64,000 bases of DNA from Saccharothrix obliqua (lineage in GTDB: Bacteria > Actinomycetota > Actinomycetes > Mycobacteriales > Pseudonocardiaceae): assembly GCF_019375475.1 (NCBI RefSeq), contig NZ_JAHXGQ010000002.1:496001-560000 (forward strand), in the 5' to 3' direction. This document shows positions 38,335-47,173 of this stretch, one piece after another. Each line of letters opens with the position of its first letter. The first letter of the stretch is position 1. The position numbers and the translations under genes are program-made. Under the pieces are notes generated by a model. That model did not search any database. It was not told where the DNA came from and saw only the letters and a list, made by a program, of their open reading frames with translations.

Positions 38335-38440
38335 GCCGGAATCGGTTGTCGCAGCCGAGCGTGGTCGCGGCCGGCCGGCCGAACAACGGCGGAGTCCGCA
38401 ACGCTCGTTGAACTGGGCTGAACCATCGAGGGGGAGAGCG

Positions 38441-39352
38441 GTGGAACTGCGTGAGATCGAGTGCTTCCTCGTGGTCGCGGAGGAACTGCACTTCCGGCGG
38501 ACCGCGGAACGCCTGCACCTCTCGCCGGCGCGGGTGAGCCAGACGATCCGGTTGCTGGAGCGCCGGATCGGCGGGGCGTTGTTCGAGCGCACCAGCAGGC
38601 GCGTGCGGCTGACGGCGCTGGGCGAGCGGTTCTACCGGGAGGTGCGCCCCGCCTACCAGGAGCTGCACCGCGCGATCGACCACGCCTCGGCCGCCGCGAG
38701 AAGCGCGGACGGCCCGCTGCGGCTGGGTTTCCTCGGCACCGCGGCCAACGAACTCACCACCGACGTCCTGGGCCGCTTCCGGTCCCGCCACCCGGACCAC
38801 GTGGTGACCTTCAGCGAAGTGCGTTGCGCCGACCCGCTGGGCCCGCTGCGCGCGGGCGACGTGGACGTGCTCATCACGCGGCTGCCCGTGCGCGAGGACG
38901 ACCTCACCGTGGGGCCGGTCCTGCTGTCCGAACCGCGGATGCTCGCGGTGCCGAGCGGCCACCGGTTCGCCCACCGGGAGTCCGTCGACGTCGAGGACCT
39001 CGCCGACGAGGCGGTGGTGGACGTCGCCGGCCCGGCGCCCGGCTACTGGTGGGAGTTCCACGCCCCGGCGCGCACGCCCAGCGGTCGGCGCATCCCGCGC
39101 GGGCCGGTGGTGACCACGTTCCAGGAGTTGTTGGCACAAGTGGCCGCGGGGCTGGGCGTCGCGCCGGTCGTGGAGTCGGTGTCGCGCTACAACGCGCGGC
39201 CCGACGTGGCGCTGGTGCCCATCCGCGACCTGCCCGACTCCGAGGTGGCGCTGGTGTGGCGCACCGCCGAGGAAACCCCGCTGATCCGGGCGTTCGCCAG
39301 GATCGCGGACGAGGTGGCGCACGCGCCGGGCGTGCACGCCGTGCCTGCCTAG
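38441..39352 (+). CDS. LysR-family transcriptional regulator
   Basis: A 303-residue LysR protein: VELREIECFLVVAEELHFRRTAERLHLSPARVSQTIRLLERRIGGALFER is the winged helix, followed by the effector domain (LRLGFLGTAANELTTDV, VAAGLGVAPVVESVSRY). GTG 38441 has GGGGGAGAG upstream. Divergent from the MFS transporter, which it probably activates or represses. Between them lies a CGGCCGGCCGGCCG palindrome. Ligand unknown. Confidence 0.93.
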   Translation: MELREIECFLVVAEELHFRRTAERLHLSPARVSQTIRLLERRIGGALFERTSRRVRLTALGERFYREVRPAYQELHRAIDHASAAARSADGPLRLGFLGTAANELTTDVLGRFRSRHPDHVVTFSEVRCADPLGPLRAGDVDVLITRLPVREDDLTVGPVLLSEPRMLAVPSGHRFAHRESVDVEDLADEAVVDVAGPAPGYWWEFHAPARTPSGRRIPRGPVVTTFQELLAQVAAGLGVAPVVESVSRYNARPDVALVPIRDLPDSEVALVWRTAEETPLIRAFARIADEVAHAPGVHAVPA

Positions 39353-39429
39353 CGGTTCGCGGCGGCGAACTGCCGACGGGCGCGGGACGGCCCGCCACGG
39401 GAAGCGGCGCGCGGACCGGGTCGCCGACG

Positions 39430-40065
39430 TCACTCGGCGGGGGTGCGCCGCCGGCCACGCGTCGGCGTGGACAACGCCGCGAACCAGTCGTCGGTCCCGG
39501 TTTCGGCGCGGCGGTGGCGGATCGTGGTCACACCGGCCGCGCGGGCGGCGGCGAGGTCGGCGGGCGCGCTGCCGATGAACACGCACGACCGCGCAGGCAG
39601 GGCACCGGCGTGGACCGCCGACGGCACCAGGTCCGGGGCGACGCGATCCGACTCGGCACGCCCGACCAGGCGGCGCACGTGCTCCTCCAGCCCGTGCAGC
39701 ACGAGGAACGCCCGGACCGCCGCCACGTCCAGCGCGGCGACGACGGTGATCTGCACGCCGCCGGCGACCAGTGCAGCGAACGCGTCACGCACACCGGGCA
39801 CCGGCTGCGCGGCGGCCACCACCGCGTGCTCCACCCGACGCCACTGCGCGCGCACGGCCCGCTCGGTGGCCGGACCGATGGTCCTCGCGTGGGCGAGCAC
39901 CACGTACGGGTCGCGCGTCCGCGACACCTCCCACGGCAACCGGTCCTCACCCACCATCGTCCGCAACCGGTCGGCGACCGACCCCGTCGCCAACGCCCCC
40001 GCGACCGGCCCGTCCAGCGCGACCAGCACGTGATCCCACTCCGCCCGTAACTCCTCGGCACGCAC
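39430..40065 (-). CDS. HAD-like protein with altered nucleophile site
   Basis: A 211-residue protein resembling actinomycete HAD-family phosphatases (motif II in ITVVAALDVAAVRAFL, motif IV in VFIGSAPADLAAARAAG). The first motif, normally DxDG, reads VALDGPV, so the nucleophilic Asp is Ala. The final GxxxxD acid pair is also weak (APADL). Phosphatase activity is doubtful. GTG 40065 with GGGGACGTC upstream. No obvious partner; the neighbouring two-component genes are separately transcribed. Confidence 0.75.
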   Translation of the reverse strand: MRAEELRAEWDHVLVALDGPVAGALATGSVADRLRTMVGEDRLPWEVSRTRDPYVVLAHARTIGPATERAVRAQWRRVEHAVVAAAQPVPGVRDAFAALVAGGVQITVVAALDVAAVRAFLVLHGLEEHVRRLVGRAESDRVAPDLVPSAVHAGALPARSCVFIGSAPADLAAARAAGVTTIRHRRAETGTDDWFAALSTPTRGRRRTPAE

Positions 40066-40124
40066 GACGTCCCCGTCCCTCCGCCCGACACCCGACCAGT
40101 CGGACCGTACCGGCGTGCCGCCGG

Positions 40125-40778
40125 TCAGCCCCCGGGGTTCACCAGGCCGGCGTCGTAGGCGAAGACGATGGCCGCGGCGCGGTCGCGGGCGTCGAGCTTG
40201 GCGAACAGGCCGCCCACGTGGGTCTTGACCGTGGACTCGGCCAGGTGCAGCCGTTCGGCGATCTCGCGGTTGGACGCGCCGCGCGCCATCAGGCGGAGGA
40301 CGTCGAGTTCGCGTTCGGTGAGCGTCGCGGCGCGGTCGTCGGCACGCGTCGGGGGTCGGGTCAGGCGTCGGTAGGAGTCGAGGATCGGGCCGAGCAGGGT
40401 GCCGTCGATCCAGGTGCCGCCCGAGGCGACCGTGCGCACCGCCTCGATCAGGTTCTCCGGCGTCGCGGACTTCAGCTCGAAACCCGCCGCGCCGGCGTCG
40501 ACCGCGGACCAGAGCATCTGCTCGTCGCCGAAGGTGGTCAGGACGCAGACCGGCGGCCCGCCCGCGGCACGCACCCGGCGCGTCGCCTCGATCCCGTCCA
40601 CCACCGGCATTTGCACGTCCATGCACACCACGTCGGGCTTCCACCGGGCGACGGCGGCCACGACCTCGCCGCCGTGGTCGCACTCGCCGACGACCTCGAT
40701 GTCCGGCCGGCTGCGCAGGACGAGCGCCAACCCGGCACGCACCATCGGCTGGTCGTCCACCAGCAGCACGCCGATCAC
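40125..40778 (-). CDS. NarL/LuxR-type response regulator
   Basis: A 217-residue regulator: receiver domain with phosphoacceptor Asp in VVCMDVQMPVVDG and Lys in FELKSATPE, and a C-terminal LuxR helix-turn-helix (LTERELDVLRLMARGASNREIAERLHLAESTVKTHV). GTG 40778 overlaps the kinase stop (GTGA), so kinase and regulator are co-translated. Target genes unknown; the adjacent DUF2306 gene is a candidate. Confidence 0.95.
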   Translation of the reverse strand: MIGVLLVDDQPMVRAGLALVLRSRPDIEVVGECDHGGEVVAAVARWKPDVVCMDVQMPVVDGIEATRRVRAAGGPPVCVLTTFGDEQMLWSAVDAGAAGFELKSATPENLIEAVRTVASGGTWIDGTLLGPILDSYRRLTRPPTRADDRAATLTERELDVLRLMARGASNREIAERLHLAESTVKTHVGGLFAKLDARDRAAAIVFAYDAGLVNPGG

Positions 40779-41887
40779 GCGGCGGCTCCGGCGAGGCGGC
40801 GGGGCAGGCCGGCCCGGACCACCCAGCGCGCCCGGTCCGGCCGGGCCTCGAAGGTGCCGTCGATGGCGGACACCCGGTGCGCCAACCCGGTCAGCCCCAT
40901 CCCGGCACGTCCCGGCGTCGTGCCGAGCGCGCTCTCGACCCGGACGGTGACCCGGTCGTCGACGATGTCGATGCGCACCTCCGCCTCCGGTGTCCGGGCG
41001 TGCTTGGCGACGTTGGTGAGCGCTTCCCGCAGCACGTCGTGCAGCACGATGCGCGGCGCGGCCGACACCTGGTCCATGTCCCCCTCGATCTCCACGTGGA
41101 CGCGCATCCCGGCCGCGCGGTAGCCCTCCACCAGGCGCTCGACGTCACCCGGTTCGAACGGTTCGAGCGACCGCGCGCCGCGGTGCATGAGCAGCAACGC
41201 CTGGCGGAGTTCGTCCATCCCCCGCCGGCCGACGTCCTCCGCCTGCCGCAGGGCGTCGGCGACCGCGGCGGTCCCGGTGGGCGACGCTTCGAGCGTCATC
41301 CGCGCGCCGGACAGGTGCAGGAGCACGACGCTGAAGCTGTGCCCGACGAGGTCGTGCAGCTCCCGCGCGATGCGCTGGCGGTCCTCGGCCACGGCGGTCT
41401 CGGCCAGCTTCGTGCGGGTCCGCTCCAGCTCCTCGATCAACGCCCACTGCCGGCGGGCCAGGTGGCCGAAGCCCCAGCCGATCAGCAGCCCGCCGAACCA
41501 GATCCAGCCACCGATGCCGTCGTGCCAGCCGTTGGTGTCGAGGAGCCGGATCACGAACGGCGACACCAGGCACAGCACCACGAGCACGTGCTCGACCCGC
41601 CGCGGCGCGTCGGCGGCGACCACGGCCAGCGCGACGGTCAGCACGAGGTAGGCGCTCTGGGTGACCACCAGCGCGTCACCGACGACGGTGGGGACCGCCA
41701 CCCACGAGAGCAGCAGCCAACCGGGCATCGAGCGCCACCACACCCGCACCACCAGGGCGGGCGTGATCGCCACCGCGAGGACCCAGCCCCAGTCGACGGC
41801 GTAGGCGAGGTTGAGCACCCCGGCGCCGGTGCCCAGCACGGCGGCCCCGACGGCGAACTGGTCGCGACCGCGTGGCAGCGAGGGCAT
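40775..41887 (-). CDS. NarL-type sensor histidine kinase
   Basis: A 370-residue membrane kinase with about five N-terminal hydrophobic helices (no large sensor domain), then the HisKA_3 phosphoacceptor region with His in RIARELHDLVGHSFSVVLLH, and the HATPase region (REALTNVAKHA, MGLTGLAHRVSAIDGTF). It probably senses a membrane-associated signal and phosphorylates the overlapping response regulator. ATG 41887 has AGGA upstream. Confidence 0.93.
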   Translation of the reverse strand: MPSLPRGRDQFAVGAAVLGTGAGVLNLAYAVDWGWVLAVAITPALVVRVWWRSMPGWLLLSWVAVPTVVGDALVVTQSAYLVLTVALAVVAADAPRRVEHVLVVLCLVSPFVIRLLDTNGWHDGIGGWIWFGGLLIGWGFGHLARRQWALIEELERTRTKLAETAVAEDRQRIARELHDLVGHSFSVVLLHLSGARMTLEASPTGTAAVADALRQAEDVGRRGMDELRQALLLMHRGARSLEPFEPGDVERLVEGYRAAGMRVHVEIEGDMDQVSAAPRIVLHDVLREALTNVAKHARTPEAEVRIDIVDDRVTVRVESALGTTPGRAGMGLTGLAHRVSAIDGTFEARPDRARWVVRAGLPRRLAGAAA

Positions 41888-42054
41888 ATCCCGGAATCCT
41901 AGATCAGCACACCCCCGTGCCTCCTCCCCCGGTAGGAGGCACGACGCCCGCGTGGTACCGGGGACCCGGTGGGAACGGCACTCCGCGGCGAAGACCGCGG
42001 ACCCCGGTGACCCCTAACTTCGGAGTCGTCCGACCGCGAGAGAACGGAGTCCCC

Positions 42055-42801
42055 GTGACCACGCCGAAAACGACCAACCCAGAAGCAACCAACCCGGAAG
42101 CAACCGGAACAGAAGCGACCACCACCGGCACCACCCCGGGAACGCGGACCCGGTCCCGACGGCGCGAGCGCGTGTGGTGGGCACTGGTCCTGGTCTCCGC
42201 GGTCGCCGTCTCGGCGATCTCCGCGCTCCCGTTCCTCACCCTCGACCCGGCGAGCAGCCGCATCCCGCTCAACCCCGGGGTGGCCGCGCACTACCTGTCG
42301 CTGGTGGTCCACGGCCTGCCCGGCGTCCTGCTGTTGGCGATCGGGCCGCTCCAGTTCGCCCGGCGGCTGCGCGTGCGGTACCCGGGGGCGCACCGGGTGC
42401 TCGGCCGCGTCTACCTGGTGAGCCTCGCCTTCGCCGCGGTCGCGGCGGTCTTCGCGGCGACCTTCTCGGTCAGCGGCCTGCCGGCCCGGGTCGCCTTCTA
42501 CCTGCTGGCGGCGGCGTGGGTCTACACCGCGGTCCGGGGTTACCGCACCATCCGGGCGGGCGAACTCGGCCTGCACCGCGTTTGGATGATCCGCAACTAC
42601 GCGCTGAGCTTCGCCGCCGTCCTGCTGCGCGTCTTCCTGGTCACCGGCGAGGCGTTCCTGGGTGTGTTCCCGTCGCTCGACTACGCCGACGTCTACACGA
42701 CCAGCGCCTGGGCGTCCATGTTCGTCAGCGCGCTGGCCGCCGAATACTTCGTCATCGCCCGGCTCACGGACCCGTTGCTGCGCCGCAAGGTCCGCGCGTG
42801 A
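42055..42801 (+). CDS. DUF2306 membrane protein
   Basis: A 248-residue integral membrane protein with a Thr/Pro/Glu-rich N-terminal tail (repeats of NPEAT) and about six hydrophobic helices. The central AHRVLGRVYLVSL and LGLHRVWMIRNYALSFAAVLLR are the DUF2306 signature with conserved His residues. Function unknown; related proteins have been suggested to bind haem. GTG 42055 has AACGGAG upstream. It is divergent from the sensor kinase, with a 7-bp inverted repeat (TCCGCGG/CCGCGGA, 41982-42001) between them. Confidence 0.85.
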   Translation: MTTPKTTNPEATNPEATGTEATTTGTTPGTRTRSRRRERVWWALVLVSAVAVSAISALPFLTLDPASSRIPLNPGVAAHYLSLVVHGLPGVLLLAIGPLQFARRLRVRYPGAHRVLGRVYLVSLAFAAVAAVFAATFSVSGLPARVAFYLLAAAWVYTAVRGYRTIRAGELGLHRVWMIRNYALSFAAVLLRVFLVTGEAFLGVFPSLDYADVYTTSAWASMFVSALAAEYFVIARLTDPLLRRKVRA

Positions 42802-42813
42802 CGCCCGCGCCCG

Positions 42814-44010
42814 TCACACCACGTCCCGCCAGTGCTCGGGGATGGGTTCGGGGCGGACCGGGTCGCCGTTGACCCGGTCGTGGTGGAACCAGTGGCGGAA
42901 CTCCGCCGGCTCCACGATGCGGTTCTGGTAGCCGCGGTAGTTGTCGATGTCGTCCTGCGCGGTCCGGTGGGTGGTGCGGCGGAGGTGGCGGCGGTGGCAG
43001 ATCTGGTAGTCCATGCGGTGCAGGTGGATCAGGTACAGGTCGGGGTCGTGGTTGGTGGCGTGGTCGATGCGCTCGTGGAAGCCGCCCAGCCACGTCATCG
43101 GCACGGTGGCGAGCAGGGGCTTGGCGTACAGCGGGTTGGCGAACCAGGTCGAGCGCTGGGCGAGCACGCCCCGTCCCGGGTCGAGCGCGGGTTCGCGGTC
43201 GTCGAGGTGCAGCACCTCGTACCCGGTGCAGTTGACGAAGTCCTGGTCGAACCGGTCGATGTAGCGGCCGAGGTCCCCGTGACGCGGGTCGGGCGCGACG
43301 ATCTCGTCGACGTCGGTGCTCAGCACGACGTCGTACCGGTCCACGAGGTCGTGCTGGTGCTGTTGGACGACGTCGCGGTGCCAGTCGCTGCTGAACTCGT
43401 CGTGGTGGACCGGGATGCGGTGGAACCGGTCGTCCGGGGCGAGGTCGGGCGCGGGCTGGTGTTCGAGGACGTGGATGTCCTCCGGTGCGAAGAAGCGGGA
43501 GTAGTAACGCAGCCAGATCGGGAAGAACTCCGGTTCGTCGCGGACGAGGGTGAGCACGGCGCGGGTGTTGCGGCGGCGGCCGGCGGGCCGCAGGGACCAG
43601 CGCTGCTGGGGCCCGTGCCAGAAGTCGTGCTGGGCGAGCCGGGGCTCGGCACCGCTGTCGCCGTCCCACAGGTCCAGGTACTTGCCGCTGGCGAGGTTGG
43701 CCAGCGCGTGCTCGCCGGAGCGCAGCGGCACCAGCCGCCACAGCTGGTGCGGTGCTCCGCCCCGGTCGTCGTCCAGCACGACCTCCGCGCCGTTGTGCCC
43801 GGCGGCCCCGGCCACCGTGAGCAGCATCCCGCCGGCGGTGTTGCGCACGACGACGGTGTGCCGCGTGGCGGGCACGGGGGTCAGCCGCCAGCGCTGTGCG
43901 GGGTCGTCGCCGTCGGGCTTGCCCTGGCGGACGCGCCTGCCGTCGGCGGTGAGGGCCTTGCCGGTGGCGGTGTTGACGAGCCGGTGGGTTTCGTTGTGCG
44001 GCAACGCCAT
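42814..44010 (-). CDS. Ricin-lectin/family 2 glycosyltransferase fusion
   Basis: A 398-residue protein. Residues ~1-145 form a ricin-B-type beta-trefoil (THRLVNTATGKALTADG, HQLWRLVPLRSGEHALANLASGKYLDLW, QRWSL repeats). Residues ~150-398 are a GT2-like glycosyltransferase: VLTLVRDEPEFFPIWLRYYSRF, the metal site STDVDEIV, and WLGGFHERIDHATN. It would transfer a sugar while the lectin domain binds glycan. ATG 44010 lies one base after the stop of the VWA-ricin gene (TGACATG), so the two are co-expressed. No signal peptide. Confidence 0.85.
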   Translation of the reverse strand: MALPHNETHRLVNTATGKALTADGRRVRQGKPDGDDPAQRWRLTPVPATRHTVVVRNTAGGMLLTVAGAAGHNGAEVVLDDDRGGAPHQLWRLVPLRSGEHALANLASGKYLDLWDGDSGAEPRLAQHDFWHGPQQRWSLRPAGRRRNTRAVLTLVRDEPEFFPIWLRYYSRFFAPEDIHVLEHQPAPDLAPDDRFHRIPVHHDEFSSDWHRDVVQQHQHDLVDRYDVVLSTDVDEIVAPDPRHGDLGRYIDRFDQDFVNCTGYEVLHLDDREPALDPGRGVLAQRSTWFANPLYAKPLLATVPMTWLGGFHERIDHATNHDPDLYLIHLHRMDYQICHRRHLRRTTHRTAQDDIDNYRGYQNRIVEPAEFRHWFHHDRVNGDPVRPEPIPEHWRDVV

Positions 44011-44011
44011 G

Positions 44012-45544
44012 TCAGACGCGCTCCAGTCGCCAGTGCTGGTTGTGGTTCTGCCGGTAGGTCGGGTAGTCGCCCCAGTAGAAGTATTGGAAGACCGGTGCGT
44101 CGCGCTCGGTGCTGCCGCCCCGGATGTCGAGGACCTTGCCGGTGTGCAGGTTCTGGATGCGGAACACCGGCGCACCGCCGGCGGGCGAGCCCACCGGGAT
44201 GAGCAGCCACTCCTTGTGGGGGCCGCTGGGATCGGACCGGGTCAGCACCTCGGCCCCGTCGGCGGACGACATGCCGACCACCTCCAGGTACCGGTCGCGC
44301 GCGGGGTCGCAGTTCTTGATCCGGTAGCCGCCACCGCTGACCGGCACCAGCTCCCAGTGCTGTGCTTCCAGGCCGGTGTAGTCGTTCTGGTCGACGTTGG
44401 CGCCGTCGCCGGTCCAGTTCGGGTCGTCCAGTTGCAGGTACAGGTCGCTGAGCGTGCTCTGGACGCGGTAACGCCCCGCCAGGTCCGGCACGGTGATCTT
44501 CACCCGGGTCGACCCGGTCTTCACGCCGTCCACGACCACGTCGACATCGCCCTCCACCGCGATCTCCCGGGTCACCGGCGCACCCGCGGGCGAGGTCGCG
44601 CCGGGGAAGTGCAACTGGAAGTCGAGCGTGTCCGGGTGCGCGCCGGTGAAGGGCCCGTAGCCACCGGCGGGGCTGACTTGGACGAACGGCGCGATGACGT
44701 GGTCCGGCACGAGGGAGACGTTGCCCAGCGTGGTGATGCCCGCCGTGCCGAGGTCGATGATCGTCTGGACCACGGTGGCCGGCGTGATGCCGTCCCGGTA
44801 GGTGCCACCGGTCGCGGCGGCCACCCGGGAGCCCTGGCCGGCGGTGCCGCCGAGCACACCGCACAGGCTCTGGTAGACGGTGCCGCCGGACACGGGCACC
44901 GGGTCGCCGTTGAGCCCGGAGGTCGGTCCCGCCGCCCCGGTGCTGATCGCGAGCACGAAGATGTTCCGCGCCTGCAACTTCGTGGTCGCCGAGTGCTCGG
45001 TGATGTCGTAGGTCAACCCGGACACGGCCTGGCAGATCGGGTCGTGGCCGGGCATGTCGCCGATCCAGACGACGATCCGCTTGGCGTCGGCGCGCCAGCC
45101 GATCGAACCGCCGGGCGGTTGCGCGAGCTGGTCCAGGGCGTAGAACTGGCCCTCCGCCCCCGTGCTGCCGCCACCGGCCGCGGCCCAGGTGCGGATGCCC
45201 GCGGTGGCCGCCGCGGGGCTCGCGCCCAGCGGCACCTGGTGGCGGAAGCGCTCGGGCTGCGGGTCCTCCATGTCCTTGTAGTCGCCGACTCCGAAGTGGA
45301 CGTCGGCGCCCACCGAGTTCGCCGCGTTCACCAACCGGTTCAGGATTTCCTCGACCCGGTCGCGGACCGCGCCGATGACGCCGCCCATGCTGCCGGTGCT
45401 GTCGGTCAGGAAGTAGACGTCGATCTTGGGCAGCACGCCGCTGCCGGGCAGCCGGACCTGCACCTGTTCCTGGTGCGCGCCGGGCGATTCGAGGTCGGTG
45501 GCGAGGTCGATGGTGGCCGGGAAGAGCTGCGCCGTGACGGGCAT
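44012..45544 (-). CDS. VWA domain-ricin lectin protein, copy A
   Basis: A 510-residue protein with a von Willebrand A-like domain at ~40-300 (MIDAS IDVYFLTDSTGSMGGVIG, FGVGDYKDM, RIVVWIGDMPGHDP) and two small beta domains (ITREIAVEGDVDVVVDG region). The C-terminus is a ricin-B beta-trefoil (DPARDRYLEVVGM, IQNLHTGKVLDI, NHNQHWRLERV). There is no recognisable signal peptide, so location is unclear. ATG 45544 is preceded by GAGGAGGCG. It is the first gene of a unit with the ricin-glycosyltransferase. A close paralogue lies at 57230-58753, and the two share an upstream element. Confidence 0.88.
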   Translation of the reverse strand: MPVTAQLFPATIDLATDLESPGAHQEQVQVRLPGSGVLPKIDVYFLTDSTGSMGGVIGAVRDRVEEILNRLVNAANSVGADVHFGVGDYKDMEDPQPERFRHQVPLGASPAAATAGIRTWAAAGGGSTGAEGQFYALDQLAQPPGGSIGWRADAKRIVVWIGDMPGHDPICQAVSGLTYDITEHSATTKLQARNIFVLAISTGAAGPTSGLNGDPVPVSGGTVYQSLCGVLGGTAGQGSRVAAATGGTYRDGITPATVVQTIIDLGTAGITTLGNVSLVPDHVIAPFVQVSPAGGYGPFTGAHPDTLDFQLHFPGATSPAGAPVTREIAVEGDVDVVVDGVKTGSTRVKITVPDLAGRYRVQSTLSDLYLQLDDPNWTGDGANVDQNDYTGLEAQHWELVPVSGGGYRIKNCDPARDRYLEVVGMSSADGAEVLTRSDPSGPHKEWLLIPVGSPAGGAPVFRIQNLHTGKVLDIRGGSTERDAPVFQYFYWGDYPTYRQNHNQHWRLERV

Positions 45545-45915
45545 GGTGGAACGCCTCCTCGTCCTGCGATCGGGCCGCTCGGTGACTCGCGACCGTCCGC
45601 CCAGGATTGCGATTCCGCGCCGGCAGCGGAATGACCGGGCGGGACGCTCAACCCGAACGTGTGCACTTGGTCGCACAACGCCCGCCGACGCCCCGAACCA
45701 CCCGCGCAGGGCATCGGAGGTCGGTGCCGAACCACCCTGCCCAGCGATCTTGCCGGGCCTCGGCGGTCCGTCGTTCCGGCAACCCGGTGATCACCGGAAT
45801 CCGAGCCCGGAGTCGTTCTCACGGTGAGCGACGTCGATACCTCACCTGAACGGGGCACAGTCGCTGCGCCGTCGTGGAAAGTGCGGTGAGGTGGGGGCAG
45901 AACTTGGGGAGGGTC
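45545..45915 (-). promoter_or_regulatory. Upstream region of VWA-ricin copy A with a conserved element
   Basis: This gap has no gene. On the plus strand TCAACCCGAACGTGTGC (45648-45664) and CACCCGCGCAGG (45699-45710) recur almost exactly upstream of copy B (58859-58875 and 58909-58920) with spacing 51 versus 50 bp and a distance of about 105 bp to each start. This indicates a shared promoter or operator for both paralogues. Confidence 0.75.
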
Positions 45916-46143
45916 ATGTCTCTGATGGCCAGCACCGGTATCGGTGCGGTCCTGCTGACGGTGTCGGCGTTGGTTCGTATCGGATTGGGGACGTCCTCGC
46001 ATGAGGTCAGGGACGAACGTGGTTCGCGGGGCGAGCACGCGGAGTTCGCCGAGCAGCGTGTCGCTGGTGATCCCGGCGCACAACGAGGAGGCGTCGATAG
46101 CGGAGACCATCCGGTCGTGCCGGGCGCAGACGTACCCGATTGA
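45916..46143 (+). other. Possible leader peptide or frameshifted N-terminus of the glycosyltransferase
   Basis: ATG 45916 has the strong ribosome-binding site GGGGAGGG (45907-45913). It opens a hydrophobic segment MSLMASTGIGAVLLTVSALV that looks like a transmembrane start, but the frame runs to a stop at 46143. The glycosyltransferase at 46001 is in a different frame and has a weaker ribosome-binding site. Either this is a coupled leader or the original membrane N-terminus was lost by a frameshift. Confidence 0.45.
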
Positions 46144-47173
46144 CCGGATCTTCGTCGTCGCGGACAACTGCTCGGACCGCACCGCCGACATCGCCCGCGG
46201 CATGGGTGTCGTGGTGATCGAGGGCAAGGGCGGCTCGAAGGCGTCGGCGCAGAACATGGCGTTGCCGCACATCACCAGCGACGCCGTGGTCGCGCTCGAC
46301 GCCGACGCCACGCTGAGCACCCGCGCGGTCGAGTTGATGATGGGCACGCTGCGCCGGGGTTACGCGGGCACCTGCCCGTCGGCGCTGCCCCGGGACACCA
46401 CCACGCCCTACAGCCGCTACCGCACGGTGTACCACGCGATCTCCAACGGCTGGATGCGCCCGTTGCAGGACGTGTTCGGCCGTCAGCTCGTGCTCAGCGG
46501 GATGGCCAACTGCCACCGCGTCGACGTGCTGCGCGAGGTCGGCGGATTCCCCGACGACAACATCACCGAGGACTTCAACCTCACCTGGACGCTGCACCGC
46601 CTCGGCCACCGGGTCGGGTTCACGCCCGACGCGTTCGTCTACACCCGTGAGCCGACGTCGTTGCGCGAACTCCTTTCCCAGATGCACCGCTGGACGGCGG
46701 GGTTCGCGCAGACCATGGTCAAGCACCGGGCGCCCATGGTGGACGGCGGGTCGTTCATCGTGGTCACCTCCCAGGTGCTCGACTCGCTCGTGGGCGGGTT
46801 GGCCACCTGCACCCTGGTGCCCTACCTGGTGCGGCACGGGGTGGTCCGCGGGTTGAGCAGCTGGTGGCGCCCGCTGTGGTTGCTCGTCGCCGCGGCGTCG
46901 ATCGCCGTGGCCGTGCGGCAACTGGGCTGGCGCACGACGATCAGGTGCCTGCCGAGCTGGCTGGCCCTCCAGTACCTGACCGGACCGCTGACCGCCTGGT
47001 GGCTGTTCCGGGAGTGGGTGCTGGGCCGCCGCCTCACCAGTTGGACCGGGCGGCACGGGCGCCGGCCCGCGATGACCCCGGTGTCCCGGCGGCGCAAGGC
47101 GGTCCTGGCCGCGACCGCGGTCGCCGCGGCGGCGGGCGTGCTCCGCCGTCGCTCAGCCGGCCGGGCGCGGTAG
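46001..47173 (+). CDS. Family 2 (processive-type) glycosyltransferase with membrane tail
   Basis: A 390-residue GT2 enzyme: VSLVIPAHNEEASIAETIRS, the D1 acid in VADNCSDRTADIA, the DxD-like VALDADATL, the acceptor acid in NITEDFNLTWTL and the QxxRW motif QMHRW. The last ~150 residues have two or three helices. The family includes hyaluronan, cellulose and poly-N-acetylglucosamine synthases. ATG 46001 follows GGGGACG nine bases upstream. An N-terminal membrane helix typical of this family is absent in this frame but present in another frame just upstream. Confidence 0.85.
   Translation: MRSGTNVVRGASTRSSPSSVSLVIPAHNEEASIAETIRSCRAQTYPIDRIFVVADNCSDRTADIARGMGVVVIEGKGGSKASAQNMALPHITSDAVVALDADATLSTRAVELMMGTLRRGYAGTCPSALPRDTTTPYSRYRTVYHAISNGWMRPLQDVFGRQLVLSGMANCHRVDVLREVGGFPDDNITEDFNLTWTLHRLGHRVGFTPDAFVYTREPTSLRELLSQMHRWTAGFAQTMVKHRAPMVDGGSFIVVTSQVLDSLVGGLATCTLVPYLVRHGVVRGLSSWWRPLWLLVAAASIAVAVRQLGWRTTIRCLPSWLALQYLTGPLTAWWLFREWVLGRRLTSWTGRHGRRPAMTPVSRRRKAVLAATAVAAAAGVLRRRSAGRAR

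Noticed and set aside
35537..39586. Very long open frame on the minus strand across the AKR, MFS and LysR genes
   Set aside because: It is a shadow frame: the encoded protein is extremely Arg/Pro-rich with no recognisable domain, while the AKR, MFS and LysR genes explain the same DNA with proper motifs and ribosome-binding sites.
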